Positions 42,300-53,182 of a DNA stretch of 64,000 bases are shown in pieces. A program made the position numbers and the translations under genes. Below the pieces are notes generated by a model. That model was not told where the DNA came from. It did no database searches and saw nothing but the letters and a program-made list of their open reading frames with translations. The DNA is taken from NCBI GenBank assembly GCA_012934845.2, contig WNNJ02002717.1, forward strand, positions 372,001 through 436,000, read 5' to 3'. The stretch is from Pomphorhynchus laevis. Its lineage: Eukaryota; Acanthocephala; Palaeacanthocephala; Echinorhynchida; Pomphorhynchidae. Numbering within the stretch: the stretch's first letter is position 1; each line of letters opens with the position of its first letter.

Positions 42300-43640
42300 T
42301 TCATCGTGAACTGGTGAGTGCGGCCTCGGTTTCTACACAATTGCAAGCTTCACACAAAAAACAAGCAATAATGTCTCTAATTTCATTGTGACGTATTAAT
42401 GTTAAAGCACCTGTCTTGCATAAAAACGCATGACTAATTGTCATTTGTGAATCACATTTACAACGACGTTTATTCCAACTTTCTAAATACCATATGTATC
42501 GTCCTACTAGCACATTCGTGAATTCATTATTTGATAGATGAAAACTTTAATCTTCAAAAGTGAAGATTAAAACTTTAAGCAAAAGTGATTATTCTTTTTT
42601 TCGCATGCGTGAGCTGCTGTTTTAATTTTTTCAAGTGTTGCATCTTTAATAACTAAATCAATCCGATATTTTAACTTAAATTTTCTGGCTAAAGATATGT
42701 TTTTAGCAACTTTATGTTGAAAACTTCTTAGACTATCCCTCGTTTAATCAATTAGACACGTTCCACACATTTGTCGGGAACTTGCGTATTCAATTGCTGC
42801 TGAAAAAAATCTAATTACAGATACCGATACCACCTAATAAAAAAATGACATTCGAATAAATGCATATTCATGAGAAATTTATGTTTGCGTTAAAGCTTTT
42901 TTAAACTTCTCAACCAATGTCTTCCCCAATTCAGTTACTTCATCCATGCGAATTTTAGAGGTACGAAAGGAGTATAAACATTTCCATTGTACTGAGTGAA
43001 CCAGTCCAAAAAATAAAACGTGCCTATCTATATGACTAACTTCAATTAAACGCTCAATTAACTATATCCATCTTATAACTTTCACACTTTTGCGTTAGAC
43101 ACTGTATTCGACTTACCTATTGAGCCACCTAGAACCTCAATATTTGAAGCACTAATATTCACTTATTCTCTAAGGTTACCTCTAAATCCAACTGAACATC
43201 CTCGTAAAGTAGTAGCTTTGTTTTCGATATATTCACAAAATATCCGAATTTTGGTCATACATTCCGAAGAATGTCCCACACTGCATTGAAATCCCTGACG
43301 CAGCCTACAAAATTGGCATCGTCAACATACCATCTTTGTAATATATTTGGAACCTTATTTTGGATTTGACATGCTAATGGAAAAGTCTAATCTGCAAAAT
43401 CAGTCATAGCTAAAGGATCTTCTTGTTTGAAATCTTCCTTTGACAGTATTAAACCAGTACCAGTAGACTAAGTGGCTGATTGTGATTATATATTAGAAAG
43501 AACTGTGTTGAGAGAAGGACAATCAAATTTTATGTTTGCAAACGTCATATTTCGATTAATTGAATTGAACGTATTTATAGTCTCCACTGCAAGTAGCCCC
43601 ATTATCTAAACTTTAATAAAAAGCGTCTGATAGATAATGT
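42300..43640 (-). mobile_element. R2-like element, decayed minus-strand copy
   Basis: Minus-strand pieces read QEDPLAMTDFA, RWYVDDANFVG (RT catalytic box with V for A) and FGYFVNISKTKLLL at about 43210-43440. Nearer the left end lies the nuclease-side zinc motif CKCDSQMTISHAFLC and IRHNEIRDIIACFL at about 42370-42460. The order agrees with the whole element at 34240. The copy lacks its N terminus and its extreme C terminus and is full of stops. Confidence 0.65.
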
Positions 43641-43879
43641 ACCGCAAACTAAATGCCGCTTAGTTGCGATGCGCAGAGTAGAAACATTTTGCATTACATA
43701 ACTCACCTACACAGCATAGTGGATTGGGAACAAGAGACCCAACAAAGAATATGGCAGAAAAAATCGGGCGCTCATTTAAATTTTCGCATCCGCATTTGAT
43801 AAAAACAGAGTTTAATGATTTGAACGCGATGAAACAAGACATCGTCAAAGGAATCAGACAAAAACATATTGAATGAAAA

Positions 43880-44110
43880 TGGTCGAACAGTAAAAATAGT
43901 AGCATCAATCGGTTACTATCTGAACATTCAACAATCTAAAGATTCTAAGATTTTATTGCGAATCGACATGATCCCACACTAAAAAGAAGTGGTCTTTGTG
44001 TTTGTGGAGATATACAAAGCTGGAGTCATGCACTTTCTTGTTGACTTGGAGGTGGAACAATTTTGAGACTCAACGCCGCAAGTCAGCGGTTTCGAAATTT
44101 AATGTTATAA
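43880..44110 (+). mobile_element. Small R2-like zinc-motif remnant
   Basis: In one plus-strand frame GLCVCGDIQSWSHALSC is visible near 43993-44043, matching the C-x-C-(x)n-HALSC motif of the R2-like C terminus. Little else is readable. It lies opposite in strand to the neighbouring copy at 42300-43640. Confidence 0.35.
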
Positions 44111-44176
44111 TGTTATAATTCATTAGAAGCCAAATTTTTTATCACTGCCCAGTTGTAATGAAAGCAAGGAATTCTT

Positions 44177-45076
44177 AAAAAAAAAGGATTTATTTTAACG
44201 TGGCAAATGCGTGCCAGCGCACGCTTACATGACCACAACAAAACAAGACTGTGAATCAGGTGTCGATGTGTGAACGGAGGAGGTGTTTGAATGTGATAAA
44301 GGAGGGGGCGCGGCGGACGTCGAGAGGGAGTTGATTCCAGGCGAGTGAGGCGGCGACGAGGAAGGATCGGAGACCGTAGTTGTTGGAGTAATTAGGAACG
44401 TGGAGTAAGAGGGTATGACAGGAACGAAGCGATAGCGAGGTGGGGCGAGTGTCGTCTAAGAAAGGAAGGTTGATGAACGATGGAGAGCCGACAGCGATGA
44501 GACGAAAAGTAACGAGAAGAAGGCGGAGTTTGTGCGGATGTAGATGGTGGGCCAGGAGAGTTGGGCAAAATATGTGGATGTGTGGTCGAAGCGACGGAGA
44601 CGAAAGAGCACTCGAACGGCGGTGTTGATTATTCGTTGTAGGGGTAGGATGATGGATTTTGGAGAATTGGCGAAAAGGCTAAGGCAGTAATCGATTTTAG
44701 GGAAAAGAAGCGATGAAAGAAGAGACATACAAGAACGGAAGTCGATAAGAAGGCGGATACGGCGGATGTCACGGAGAATTAAGTTAGATGAGCGGACCTT
44801 GTCACGGACGAAGGGTTTAAGGGAAAGGTGATCATCGAAATGGAAGCCTAAGAAAGTGAGATTGTGGACTATGGGGATGATCGATGAGGCAAAATATACA
44901 GTGGGAGGAGATATGTTTGGTTTACGGGGGAGGATCCACATTATTTTGGACTTTTCGGGGTTTAGAACGAGATGGAGATTGGAGAGACGTTTGTAGATAG
45001 AAGAAAGACAGTTGGAAGCAGAAATGCCGATATCGTGTATGCGATGTGCGGGTGCATGAGCATAGATTAGAATGTC
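44177..45076 (-). mobile_element. CR1/L2-like LINE, family D copy 3 (5'-truncated)
   Basis: A minus-strand copy very similar to copy 1: MWILPRKPNISPP, SNLILRDIRRIRLLIDFRSC, YCLSLFANSPKSIILPLQRI in a 161-codon frame at 44456-44941. The 3' end is at the left (poly-T read as A on the minus strand, then CCACGTTAAAATAAA and the GCGTGC hairpin). It is truncated just after the YADD motif and is the closest relative of copy 1, so both belong to one young subfamily. Confidence 0.85.
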
Positions 45077-45194
45077 TTTAGTCTTCTATCTAGTAAAAAT
45101 TTTGTGAGCACTACAAATTGTGGTCCTTTTACATTGAAAAATGTAATGGTTATTGTAACAATACAATAAATACATCATATTCAAGGTACGAATA

Positions 45195-46726
45195 ATGTTA
45201 TTCGTTTGGTAAAAAGCTGCAGGTTATTCGCGGCTAGACGATTGCTTACCCACACCGCATCCGAAACAGGTATTCTGAACTTGAGCGGGGATCCTTCAAA
45301 TTCTTCCATCTTTGGTGAACTTCAGAGACTGCACCTACCATCAGCTACCGCTGGCAATCATTTTGTGCTAAAGCATCCACTCGATGGATGCCAGGAACAT
45401 CATAGTGTAATATTCAGTGAACTGAGTGCGGACGACATAATACGAGCGTCGAAGAATACCCACGGAGCAGCTTTGCCCTCTGGGGTCGACTATGACTGTT
45501 GGCGACATATGCTAACATTATTTGATTTAGATTCTAGGCGTCTAGCGACAGCATTTGCAGATTTTAGAATTATTATAGAGTCTGAAGAAGTTGATGCAGA
45601 ACATCTCTATGCCTACACAGTGAGTAGATGAATACCAATAAAAAAGAATAATGGCATACGTCCTATTGGAATAGGCGGTGTTTTAAGACGCATCGTTGGC
45701 AAAGTACTATGCTACATTAAAAAGAGATCTACAGATTGTTTTTGGTAACCGTCAGATGTGTGCTGGTCAGAGGTGTGGAACAGAGGCAGTTATTCATTCC
45801 GTGAGTGATGCCTACAAAAAGTCAGAAAACAACTGCATATTATTGCTGGATGCGTAAAATGCTTTCAATCAAGCCAATCGATCAATTATGCTAGCACATA
45901 TCGGTATGGTTTGTCCTGATCTTAAGAATGTATTGCATAAGACATATTCACGAGCTGTCAAAATACCAGCTGGAATAGAAATGGTTTTGTCAAAGGAAGG
46001 TGTAGCACAGGGTGATTCGCTTGTGATGGCAGCTTTTGCTGCCGCATCGCTGCTGTTCATACATTATATTGAAGCAAGAGTACCCAATATCATAAACATA
46101 TGTTATGCAGATGATGCACCAAAGGTGGGAAAATTTGAAGATTTATTACGAGTTTGGCATAAACGATATAGGACAAAAAAATGGATTATATATGGATCCT
46201 AGTAAATGTTAGCTACTAATACACAATAAAAATATTGGATTAAAAGTTATTCTCGAATACTGGAATTAAAATTCGAAATGACAGCATCAAACCTCTAGGA
46301 AGTTTTATCGGCACAAATGAATTAATGACTACAAGCATTCAGAAAATAACAACTTCCACATTTATGGAAGATTCAGATTCAGAATCTTGTACAGATCGAA
46401 AAATGCGATAGCCACGTAGCTTTCATGTTATTGACTAAATCAATCAGTGTCAATGGAGAAACATATTGCGAACATGTGAAATTGATCCTAAGTGGTTTGA
46501 ATATATCGTAGCTTTACTCTTCAATGAACTTCTGCCTGAAATCTTGGGTAAACTAGATATTAATTCAGTTTATAAGAACATATTTCAGTTACCATCGAGT
46601 CTTGGTGGACTTAGGATTTCCGATCCAACTATTGATGTATTGTTTGAGTACAAAGGATATATTGAGATATGTACACTTTTGAGCAATCACACTAATATTA
46701 CTGATATGGCGTCAAAGCAGACTGAA
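45195..46726 (+). mobile_element. R2-like element, plus-strand copy split by a LINE (left part)
   Basis: Broken frames follow the R2-like protein in order: LPSATAGNHFVLKHPLDGCQ near 45330, HGAALPSGVDYDCWRHML near 45460, GIRPIGIGGVLRRIVGK near 45654, SKEGVAQGDSLVMAAFAAAS near 45990, NICYADDAPKVGKFEDLLRV near 46096, PSSLGGLRISDPTIDVLFEY near 46590. It is interrupted at about 46726 by family D copy 4 and continues at 48280. There are several stops and frameshifts. Confidence 0.75.
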
Positions 46727-48279
46727 CTCATCGATATCCCCTTTACTCACCACCTTGTTTAACTCGCCCATCCTCAGTCGTATCTGTCCTTCACACTGAA
46801 AATCTGCAGTCGTATATTTCCTTAACACTGGAAATCCGCCATTGTTGGTCCCTCCTTAAAAAGACAATCGCTCGAGCCCTCACTTCCTTCTAGCTATCGC
46901 CCCATTTCACTCCTTCCTACTATTTCCAAGCTCTTAGAGCGCCATATCTTAATACCGATCAACGTTTATCTTTCTTCATCTAATCTGTACCCTCCTTTCC
47001 AATCCGCTTTCCGCTCTAATCACTCAACATAAATCGCCTGCATGAAAGTTTACAGACCTATTAATTTATCGTGACAAGGCTCTATATAGTGTTCTCATCT
47101 CCCTCGACCTCTCCTCCGCCTTCGACATAGTCGAACACTCCATCCTCCTAGCTTGCCTTCGTTATGATTACGGCTTTTCTTCCTCCTCCTACGTAGCATG
47201 CTTTGCCTCATATCTATCCGACCGTTCTTTTCGAGTCTGTTTAAATTCATCATCTCCTCTATCCCTATCTTCTGCGAGGTCCCACAAGGTTCAGTTCTAG
47301 GACCCCTGTTTTTATCTCTTCTACGCGGTGATCTCTCTCCGTTTATCAAACCTTACTCCTTTAATGTCATGCAATACGCCGATGACATCTTCATATATGC
47401 TCACGCACCCACCCACCCATCGCATACACAATATCGCAATTTCTGCCTCCGACTGTCTTTCTTCTATCTACAAACGTCTCTCCCATCTTCGTCTCGTTCT
47501 AAACCTAGACAAGTCTAAAATAATGTGAATTCTCCCCCCGTCAACCTAATATATATCATCCCCCTGTATCTTTTGCCTCATCAATCATCCCCATATTCCA
47601 TAATCTCACTTTCTTAGGATTCCATTTCGATGATCAGCTTTCCCTTATACCATTCGTCCACGACAAGGTCCGCTCGTTTAACTGAATTCTCCGTGGCATC
47701 CGCCATATCCAACCATTCTCGACTTCCGTTCCTGTGTCTCTTCTTTCAACGCTTCTTTTCCCTAAAATCGATTACAGCCTCAGCCTTTTCACCAATTCTC
47801 CAAAATCCATCATCCTACCCTTACAACGAATAATCAACTCCGCCGTTCGAGTGCTCATAAGTCTCCGTCGCTTTGACCACACATCGACATATCTTGCCCA
47901 ACTCTACTGGCCCACCATCCACATACAACTCCGCCTTCTTATCGTAACTTTTCGTCTCATCGCTGTCGGCTCCCCATATTTCATCAACCTCCCTTTCTTA
48001 GACGACACTTGTCCCACATCTCTATCACTGCGCCCTCTTACTTTACGTACTTAATTACTCTAACGACTACAGTCTCCGATCCCTTATCGTCGCCGCCCGA
48101 CTCGCCTGGAATCAGATCCCACTCGAAGTCCGACGCGCTCCCTCTGTTATTACATTCAAATGCCGCCTCCATACCCACCTCTTCGACACATGATTTAGAT
48201 TTTTGTTGTTGTGGTCATGTAAGCGTGAGCCGGCACGCGTTTGCCACGTAAAAATAAATCTTTTTTTCTTCTTTTTTTG
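46727..48279 (+). mobile_element. CR1/L2-like LINE, family D copy 4, nested in R2-like copy
   Basis: Begins CTCATCGATATCCCC, inside the pre-RT region, and runs to the family 3' end (GTAAGCGTGAGCCGGCACGC, then CACGTAAAAATAAAT and a T-rich tail). Readable parts include VPQGSVLGPLFLSLLRGD, MQYADDIFIYAHAP and SPKSIILPLQRIINSAVRVL. It is more decayed than copies 1 and 3. It divides the R2-like copy, so it inserted after it. Confidence 0.8.
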
Positions 48280-49090
48280 AAATCGCCACAAACATCCGGA
48301 AGGAAAGAAACACGCGAAATAGCGCAAGATGGGAAATCACAAAATTAACAAATGGCCCACTTATGAAAACTCTTATAATAAATGTCAGAATGAACGGGCA
48401 TATTCATGGATGAGTACGTGGCTAGTTGTCTGACTATATTTCCACCTTCCAAAAACGAGTAGTTCAGGACATGATAGCCACCCGATATGGATTGAATTAT
48501 CCTAAACTTTCTAACAAATGTCGATGTACAGCACCTCTTACAATTGGCCATGGACTTTCTTGTAAAACCGGAGGATGGCCGATTATTACACACAATATAA
48601 TTAGAGTTGTTATATCGGAAATACTAGATGAAGCTGGAAGCGGACCATCAATTGAACCAATAATGCAACCAGTTCCAGAAGATATGAGGTTTGAATCCGC
48701 TGCCATAAGCCGTGATCGCAGTGCTCGCCTTGATGTTACATGTAACGGTATTTACGGAGGGATGACAGAGCGATCCTTTGTGGACATTTGTGTTTACACC
48801 TACTTTGCTTCATATTATTCTACTGATCGTCAAAATGATGCACATACTTACCATGATAACAGGAAACGGGCAAAATATCAGGAGAGAATTCGTTTAGTCG
48901 GTACAATATTCCATCCGCTGATATTATCTACACCAAGCAGTTGTAGCAAATCGACAAATGCTGTGTTCAGAATATCGCAAAACGAAATATCCACAAAAAA
49001 ATAAAAGAGACTACGAGAATACAATAGTGACATTCGTTGCATGATCGCATTTGCAATCGTCAAAGCGATATCGATGACAGTAAGAATTAA
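48280..49090 (+). mobile_element. R2-like element, plus-strand copy (right part)
   Basis: A 192-codon frame (48426-49004) carries the C-terminal region: ATRYGLNYPKLSNKCRCTAP, TIGHGLSCKTGGWPIITHNI, SARLDVTCNGIYGG, RSFVDICVYTYFASYY and DNRKRAKYQERIR. These align with CECGDDICLTHALSC, RHNEVRDV, HPDIVCGGLFGG, RTFIDVCVFN and ENRKRAKYQERIS of the whole element. The HALSC motif reads HGLSC and RHN reads THN, so the zinc and nuclease signature is already drifting. Confidence 0.75.
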
Positions 49091-49239
49091 CTAGTATTAA
49101 AACGAACTTCATGATATTAATGTATGACTTTATCATTTATATGTTTTTTGTATAAATAAATTGGTTATTAAAAATACAATTAACAGAACTGTATCTACAT
49201 ATACATGAATCAAAGTTTAACGGCGCTCACTGGCAATCA

Positions 49240-49570
49240 CCCGTGCCAATATATGAGTCGGTCAAGAAAGGCTTTGTTTATTCCAGCATGTATGTATGCA
49301 GCAATGCGATTATGTTCATTGATAAGAGCTTTTCCAGTAAGAGCGTCTAGCAAATGTTTACTCATTCGTAATAAATTCTGATAAGCCAGTGCTGTTAGAT
49401 AATCAGGCAATTTAATCCCTAGGCTATCATAACGTAATGGATGTTCGATAGCACTCCAGTATTATTTAAGATTTTTTAACACATGTAATTACAGGCATTA
49501 GGTCATCTTCAACTACTTTGCATAATCTTTTAAACATAGATGTGTTCACTGGACATGTTCATTGAATGAA
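49240..49570 (-). mobile_element. R2-like/RT C-terminal remnant
   Basis: A minus-strand frame reads HPLRYDSLGIKLPDYLTALA, then LLRMSKHLLDALTGKALI and IAAYIHAGINKAFLDRLIYW. The LRYxxLGI start recalls the L-P-L-S-F-G-G-M-G-F block after the thumb in R2-like proteins. The assignment is tentative. Confidence 0.3.
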
Positions 49571-49599
49571 ATTCAACTTAAATTTTAAGGATTGAACTC

Positions 49600-50650
49600 A
49601 TGCTGAGTAAGAAATGTGTAGGTTTTCATAAGCGACTTCCGTCAAGTTTGATATCAATCTAATTGCCAACCTTTCTTCCGAAAAAAGGTAAGTTAGAGTG
49701 ATATAATCAGAGTCAGCCGGGCGATTAAGACGAATTTTAAAGTCACCGAGAACAAAATAAGGAGTATAAGACAATAAACAGTGAGAAAGAAGATCTGCAA
49801 GCTCGCTAAAGAACAAACGTGAGGGGCAGCTGAGCCTGGACGGTATATAATCACAAGTTCCATTAGGAAAGTAGTTGATAATCTACATATAAATAATTCG
49901 AACGAAGTGAAATGAATGTTAGCGTTAATTTTACGCAAAGACGTAGGGTGACGAGCAATGGCATCAATACCGTCATAGTTAAAAGCAGCAGGTGTGGGAG
50001 AGACAATTAGACGAGCTGATTTAACTAGAGAATAACCAGAGCGACATAGACGACGAATAGCGAGATTGTCAGAGTCAGAGCGCCAGGATTCGTTAATGCA
50101 GATAATATCGATACATTAATTGATCTAAGATATCAAGGAGCAGATCAGCTTTATGAAGAATGGAGCAAATGTTGAAAAGATTAAGACGAAAAGTATGCTC
50201 AGGATTGAGATCGACTAGCAAAGAATAGGGGAGAGACGGGACGCCATCAGATTTTTGGATGGTGCATACGATGTGAAAATTTCTTCTGATTTGACGGATT
50301 GATAGGGGTAACTCTTTGTTTGTTTCACGACGATGTTGTTCAATGCGAGCTTGATTGAGCCCGGCAATATTTGAAGGGGAGCGATCAGAATAGATACGAC
50401 AAGTATATGAAGTGGTAAGAAGTTCATGGGAGAATACCAATGAGGCATGTGAAGTATGTCGGAATACGATTTTTGGATTGAATGACTGATATGATTGTAT
50501 TTAGCGATTTGTTTAAACGGATAAAAGATACAGGGGCGATATTATTAAAGAGGGATGTATTATCATTAGGAATAATTGTTTCTAGGATATACCTGAAAGC
50601 AGATACATCATCATAGAAGCGAGATAGTAGATAATCAGATTCGGGAAGCT
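49600..50650 (-). mobile_element. CR1/L2-like LINE, family D copy 5 (5' region)
   Basis: This minus-strand copy carries the N-terminal side missing from the others. Near 50640-50450 a frame reads LLSRFYDDVSAFRYILETII and SFIRLNKSLNTIISVIQSKN. Then come RLNLFNICSILHKADLLLDI, PTSLRKINANIHFTSFELFI, VIIYRPGSAAP and YFVLGDFKIRLNRPADSD, parallel to copy 2. It breaks off within the endonuclease at the left. The 5' extension shows that the family D ORF begins well upstream of the nuclease. Confidence 0.7.
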
Positions 50651-50747
50651 TTAAGTTAGATATTTATTTATTCAATTACAAAACGGTAGCCGTAGGGCTG
50701 TTTTGTCTGATCACATGAAAAAAAGAAAAAAAAATTCAACATTCCTT

Positions 50748-51995
50748 CTAAGGATAACGATCCGGTATAGACTGTGAGTTTGTCTCGCACAGCCATTGCT
50801 CCATCCTCCGCATGAACTGCTGTCTACTCTGAATAGCGACCATATCCTCCGGAAGTAAGTTCCACATCCTCACCGCCCGGTGCGATAGGCGACTGATTCT
50901 AGACAGCTTCCCATGGTGCAGCGTTTTCACAGTCAAAGAGTGGCCCCGATTCGTATCACGTTTGTTCCGCTGGATACAGTTTGCCGGCCACCCATCACGT
51001 CCGAGTAACATATCTCTGAAGCTTAAGATGTCGCTACACACTATCGCAGACCGAACCGACGGTATGCCTATCTCTCGCAAGCGATCCATATAAGAATAAC
51101 TACTCGGAAGACGACAGCACCTCGTCAACCTGCGAAGAACATTTTCTAAATCATTCAGCTCGCCTCGCGTGCACGGAAATGTTGATTGTGTACAGTATAA
51201 AAGAATGGGCCTAATTATTGAGTTGTACATCACTTTAAGACAAAACACAGATGGGTAACGAAAGCACCTACGGAGCACATAGCTCAATTGTCTGGTCGAC
51301 TGAATTATCCTGTCTGTGTTTGGACGACTCTTTAACGATTCGTGCACAAGTACCCCTAAGTCTCTAGTGCACTGTACCTGCTCAATTGGCTCACCACCTA
51401 AACTATACACAAAAGAAAATTTCTTAACTCCTAAGTGCATGTGACTGCACTTCGAGGTATTCAAAAGCAAGCCCGTCGTCCTGCTCCATATGCTTATAGT
51501 GTCGAGGTCATCTTGAAGCTCTAAACAGTTATCATATGAACGAACACACTTCCATAACTTCGGGTCATCGGCAAACTCTAGTACATCACATTCTAATCTT
51601 ACAAGTAGATCCTGAAGAAAAATATTGAATAACAAGGGTCCCAGGACCGATCCCTGAGGAACACCTGCGTAAGTATTTCGTGGAGGAGAAAGGCTACTCC
51701 CTAACCTAACTTGATATGATCGACCTTTCAGGAACGACTCGATCCAACGAACTACACTCGGATCAATCCCGTATTGAGCCAACAGTAAGAGTAAAAGATC
51801 GTGCGGTACTCGGTCGAACGCCCTACTAAAGTCAATGTAAATTACATCAACCATATCCCCGTTTGCAACTATGTCTGTCCAACTTTCACGTGCCGTAATT
51901 AGATTGCTAAGGCAGGACCTGCCGGTACGAAAGCCATGCTGAGATGGGTGTAGTAGCTTACCTCTTTCCATGTGAGTGGTAATGTATTTATGCAC
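50748..51995 (-). pseudogene. Family E reverse transcriptase and C-terminal domain
   Basis: A 415-codon frame without internal stops. RT motifs: LHPSQHGFRTGRSCLSNLI (about 16-34), VIYIDFSRAFDRVPHDLLL (about 51-69, first catalytic Asp), YAGVPQGSVLGPLLFNIFLQ (about 108-127), LEFADDPKLWKCV (about 139-151; FADD where most relatives have YADD), and the thumb with TTGLLLNTSKCSHMHLG. The end has NRGHSLTVKTLHHGKLSRIS and HRAVRMWNLLPEDMVAIQSR, the conserved CR1-type C terminus. The fingers' first part lies across a frameshift, so this piece alone is not a complete RT. Confidence 0.75.
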
Positions 51996-52102
51996 AAACC
52001 TCTCGAGGCATTTGCATACAATACTTGTCAGGCATACTGCACGATAATTGAACGGTCGTCTCTGCTACTCTTTTTATGAATGGGGATGACGTAAGATTGT
52101 AT

Positions 52103-53047
52103 TCAGTAATCAGGGATGCGCGAAGTATGTATCGACATGTTAAACATCTCTGATAGTGGCGATGCTAATAGATCATGGAGATTCCGGAGGATAAAGAGGT
52201 GTATACCGTCTGGGCCGGCCGAAGTATATGGTGACAATCCGTGCAGTTGCCGCGAAACCTCAGCCGGGTGAACAAGCGGCATATACGACGTGAATGCCTC
52301 AGGTGTGTGCGCTATACGGAATCCTTTAGATGGCGTGGAACAATCAAGTTCAAACGCTGTCGCTAGCACACTCACGATTTCATCAGGTTCTCGTACAATT
52401 CTGCCCCCATGATTTAACACTGTGATTGATTGAATCATTTTTTTATTTTGATTCATATACCGCCAGAATGGTTTGGAAGAAGTTCGATATGATGATATTA
52501 TTCCAGCTTCATACCTTTGTCTTTTTATTTTCTTTATAGAGCTGAAACGACGACGATATTGAAGGTATTCTGACCGAAGACCCTGAATTTTCAGAGATGA
52601 CTTAAATAGTTTATTTCGCATCTTCAAAATGTCAAGTAACTCATGATCAAACCACGGAGGTTTAAGTTTCGAAGAGGATTGTACGGTTTTCAATGGGGCT
52701 ACGCAATCCGTAAGATAGTTGAGAGAAATAGACAAAGTTTTCCAATCATCGATATCACTGACAACACTGTTGTGAAGACCCAATCGTACTGTAAGCTTAC
52801 GGAGGGCATCCGTATCCACCTTATTCCATTTGCGTTTGAAGTACTTAACTGCGTTAGGTGGGGCTTCAGCACAGAAACCAGTAAAAAACTTAATGACAAG
52901 ATGGTCACTGAGTCCAATGGGAGGGTCATATTGAACTTCACGTATGTCAAGAATTGTTTTACTGAAAACTAAATCCAATAACGAGGAGCTATTTCCCATA
53001 AACCTAGTTGACTGAGTGACTTGTTGTATAAGAGCTAAATCGTCCAC
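52103..53047 (-). pseudogene. Family E endonuclease end and linker
   Basis: The 314-codon frame starts in the nuclease (NSSSLLDLVFSKTILDIREV, then GLSDHLVIKFFTG, the SDH catalytic motif at about residues 45-48). It continues through PPWFDHELLDILKMRNKLF and RRRFSSIKKIKRQRYEAGII (a basic helix) to LHGLSPYTSAGPDGIHLFIL, the conserved block just before the RT fingers. The frame ends at the break shared with the RT entry. Confidence 0.7.
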
Positions 53048-53084
53048 AAGAAAATTTCATAAGTCGACATCCATCTGACTTACA

Positions 53085-53182
53085 CCGCGAGGACATTCAA
53101 AAGGGAATGTCCTCGCGGAATTCCCTTTCGAATGTTTCATGAGAATAAAAATCAAACTTTCATGAAAATGAAAGTTTGATTT
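53085..53182. repeat. Chain of overlapping perfect hairpins
   Basis: Stem 1: CCGCGAGGACATTC (53085-53098) with GAATGTCCTCGCGG (53105-53118), perfect. Stem 2 reuses its arm: CATTCAAAAGGGAAT (53094-53108) with ATTCCCTTTCGAATG (53120-53134), one mismatch. Bridge: TTTCATGA (53135-53142) with TCATGAAA (53160-53167). Stem 3: AAATCAAACTTTCAT (53149-53163) with ATGAAAGTTTGATTT (53168-53182), perfect. Stems sharing an arm cannot form together. Confidence 0.85.

Larger units (their letters stand above)
50661..53080 (-). mobile_element. CR1-like LINE, family E, nearly whole ORF2
   Basis: On the minus strand an endonuclease end plus linker (52103-53047) and an RT plus C-terminal domain (50748-51995) are two long frames split by one break near 52000-52100. 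The 3' end, read on the minus strand, is CAGCCCTACGGCTACCG (hairpin AGCC-CTAC-GGCT), then AATTGAATAAATAAATA. The start near 53080 lies in the middle of the nuclease, so the copy is 5'-truncated. Related 3' ends occur at 22560-22850 and, more distantly, 24430-25013. Confidence 0.85.
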
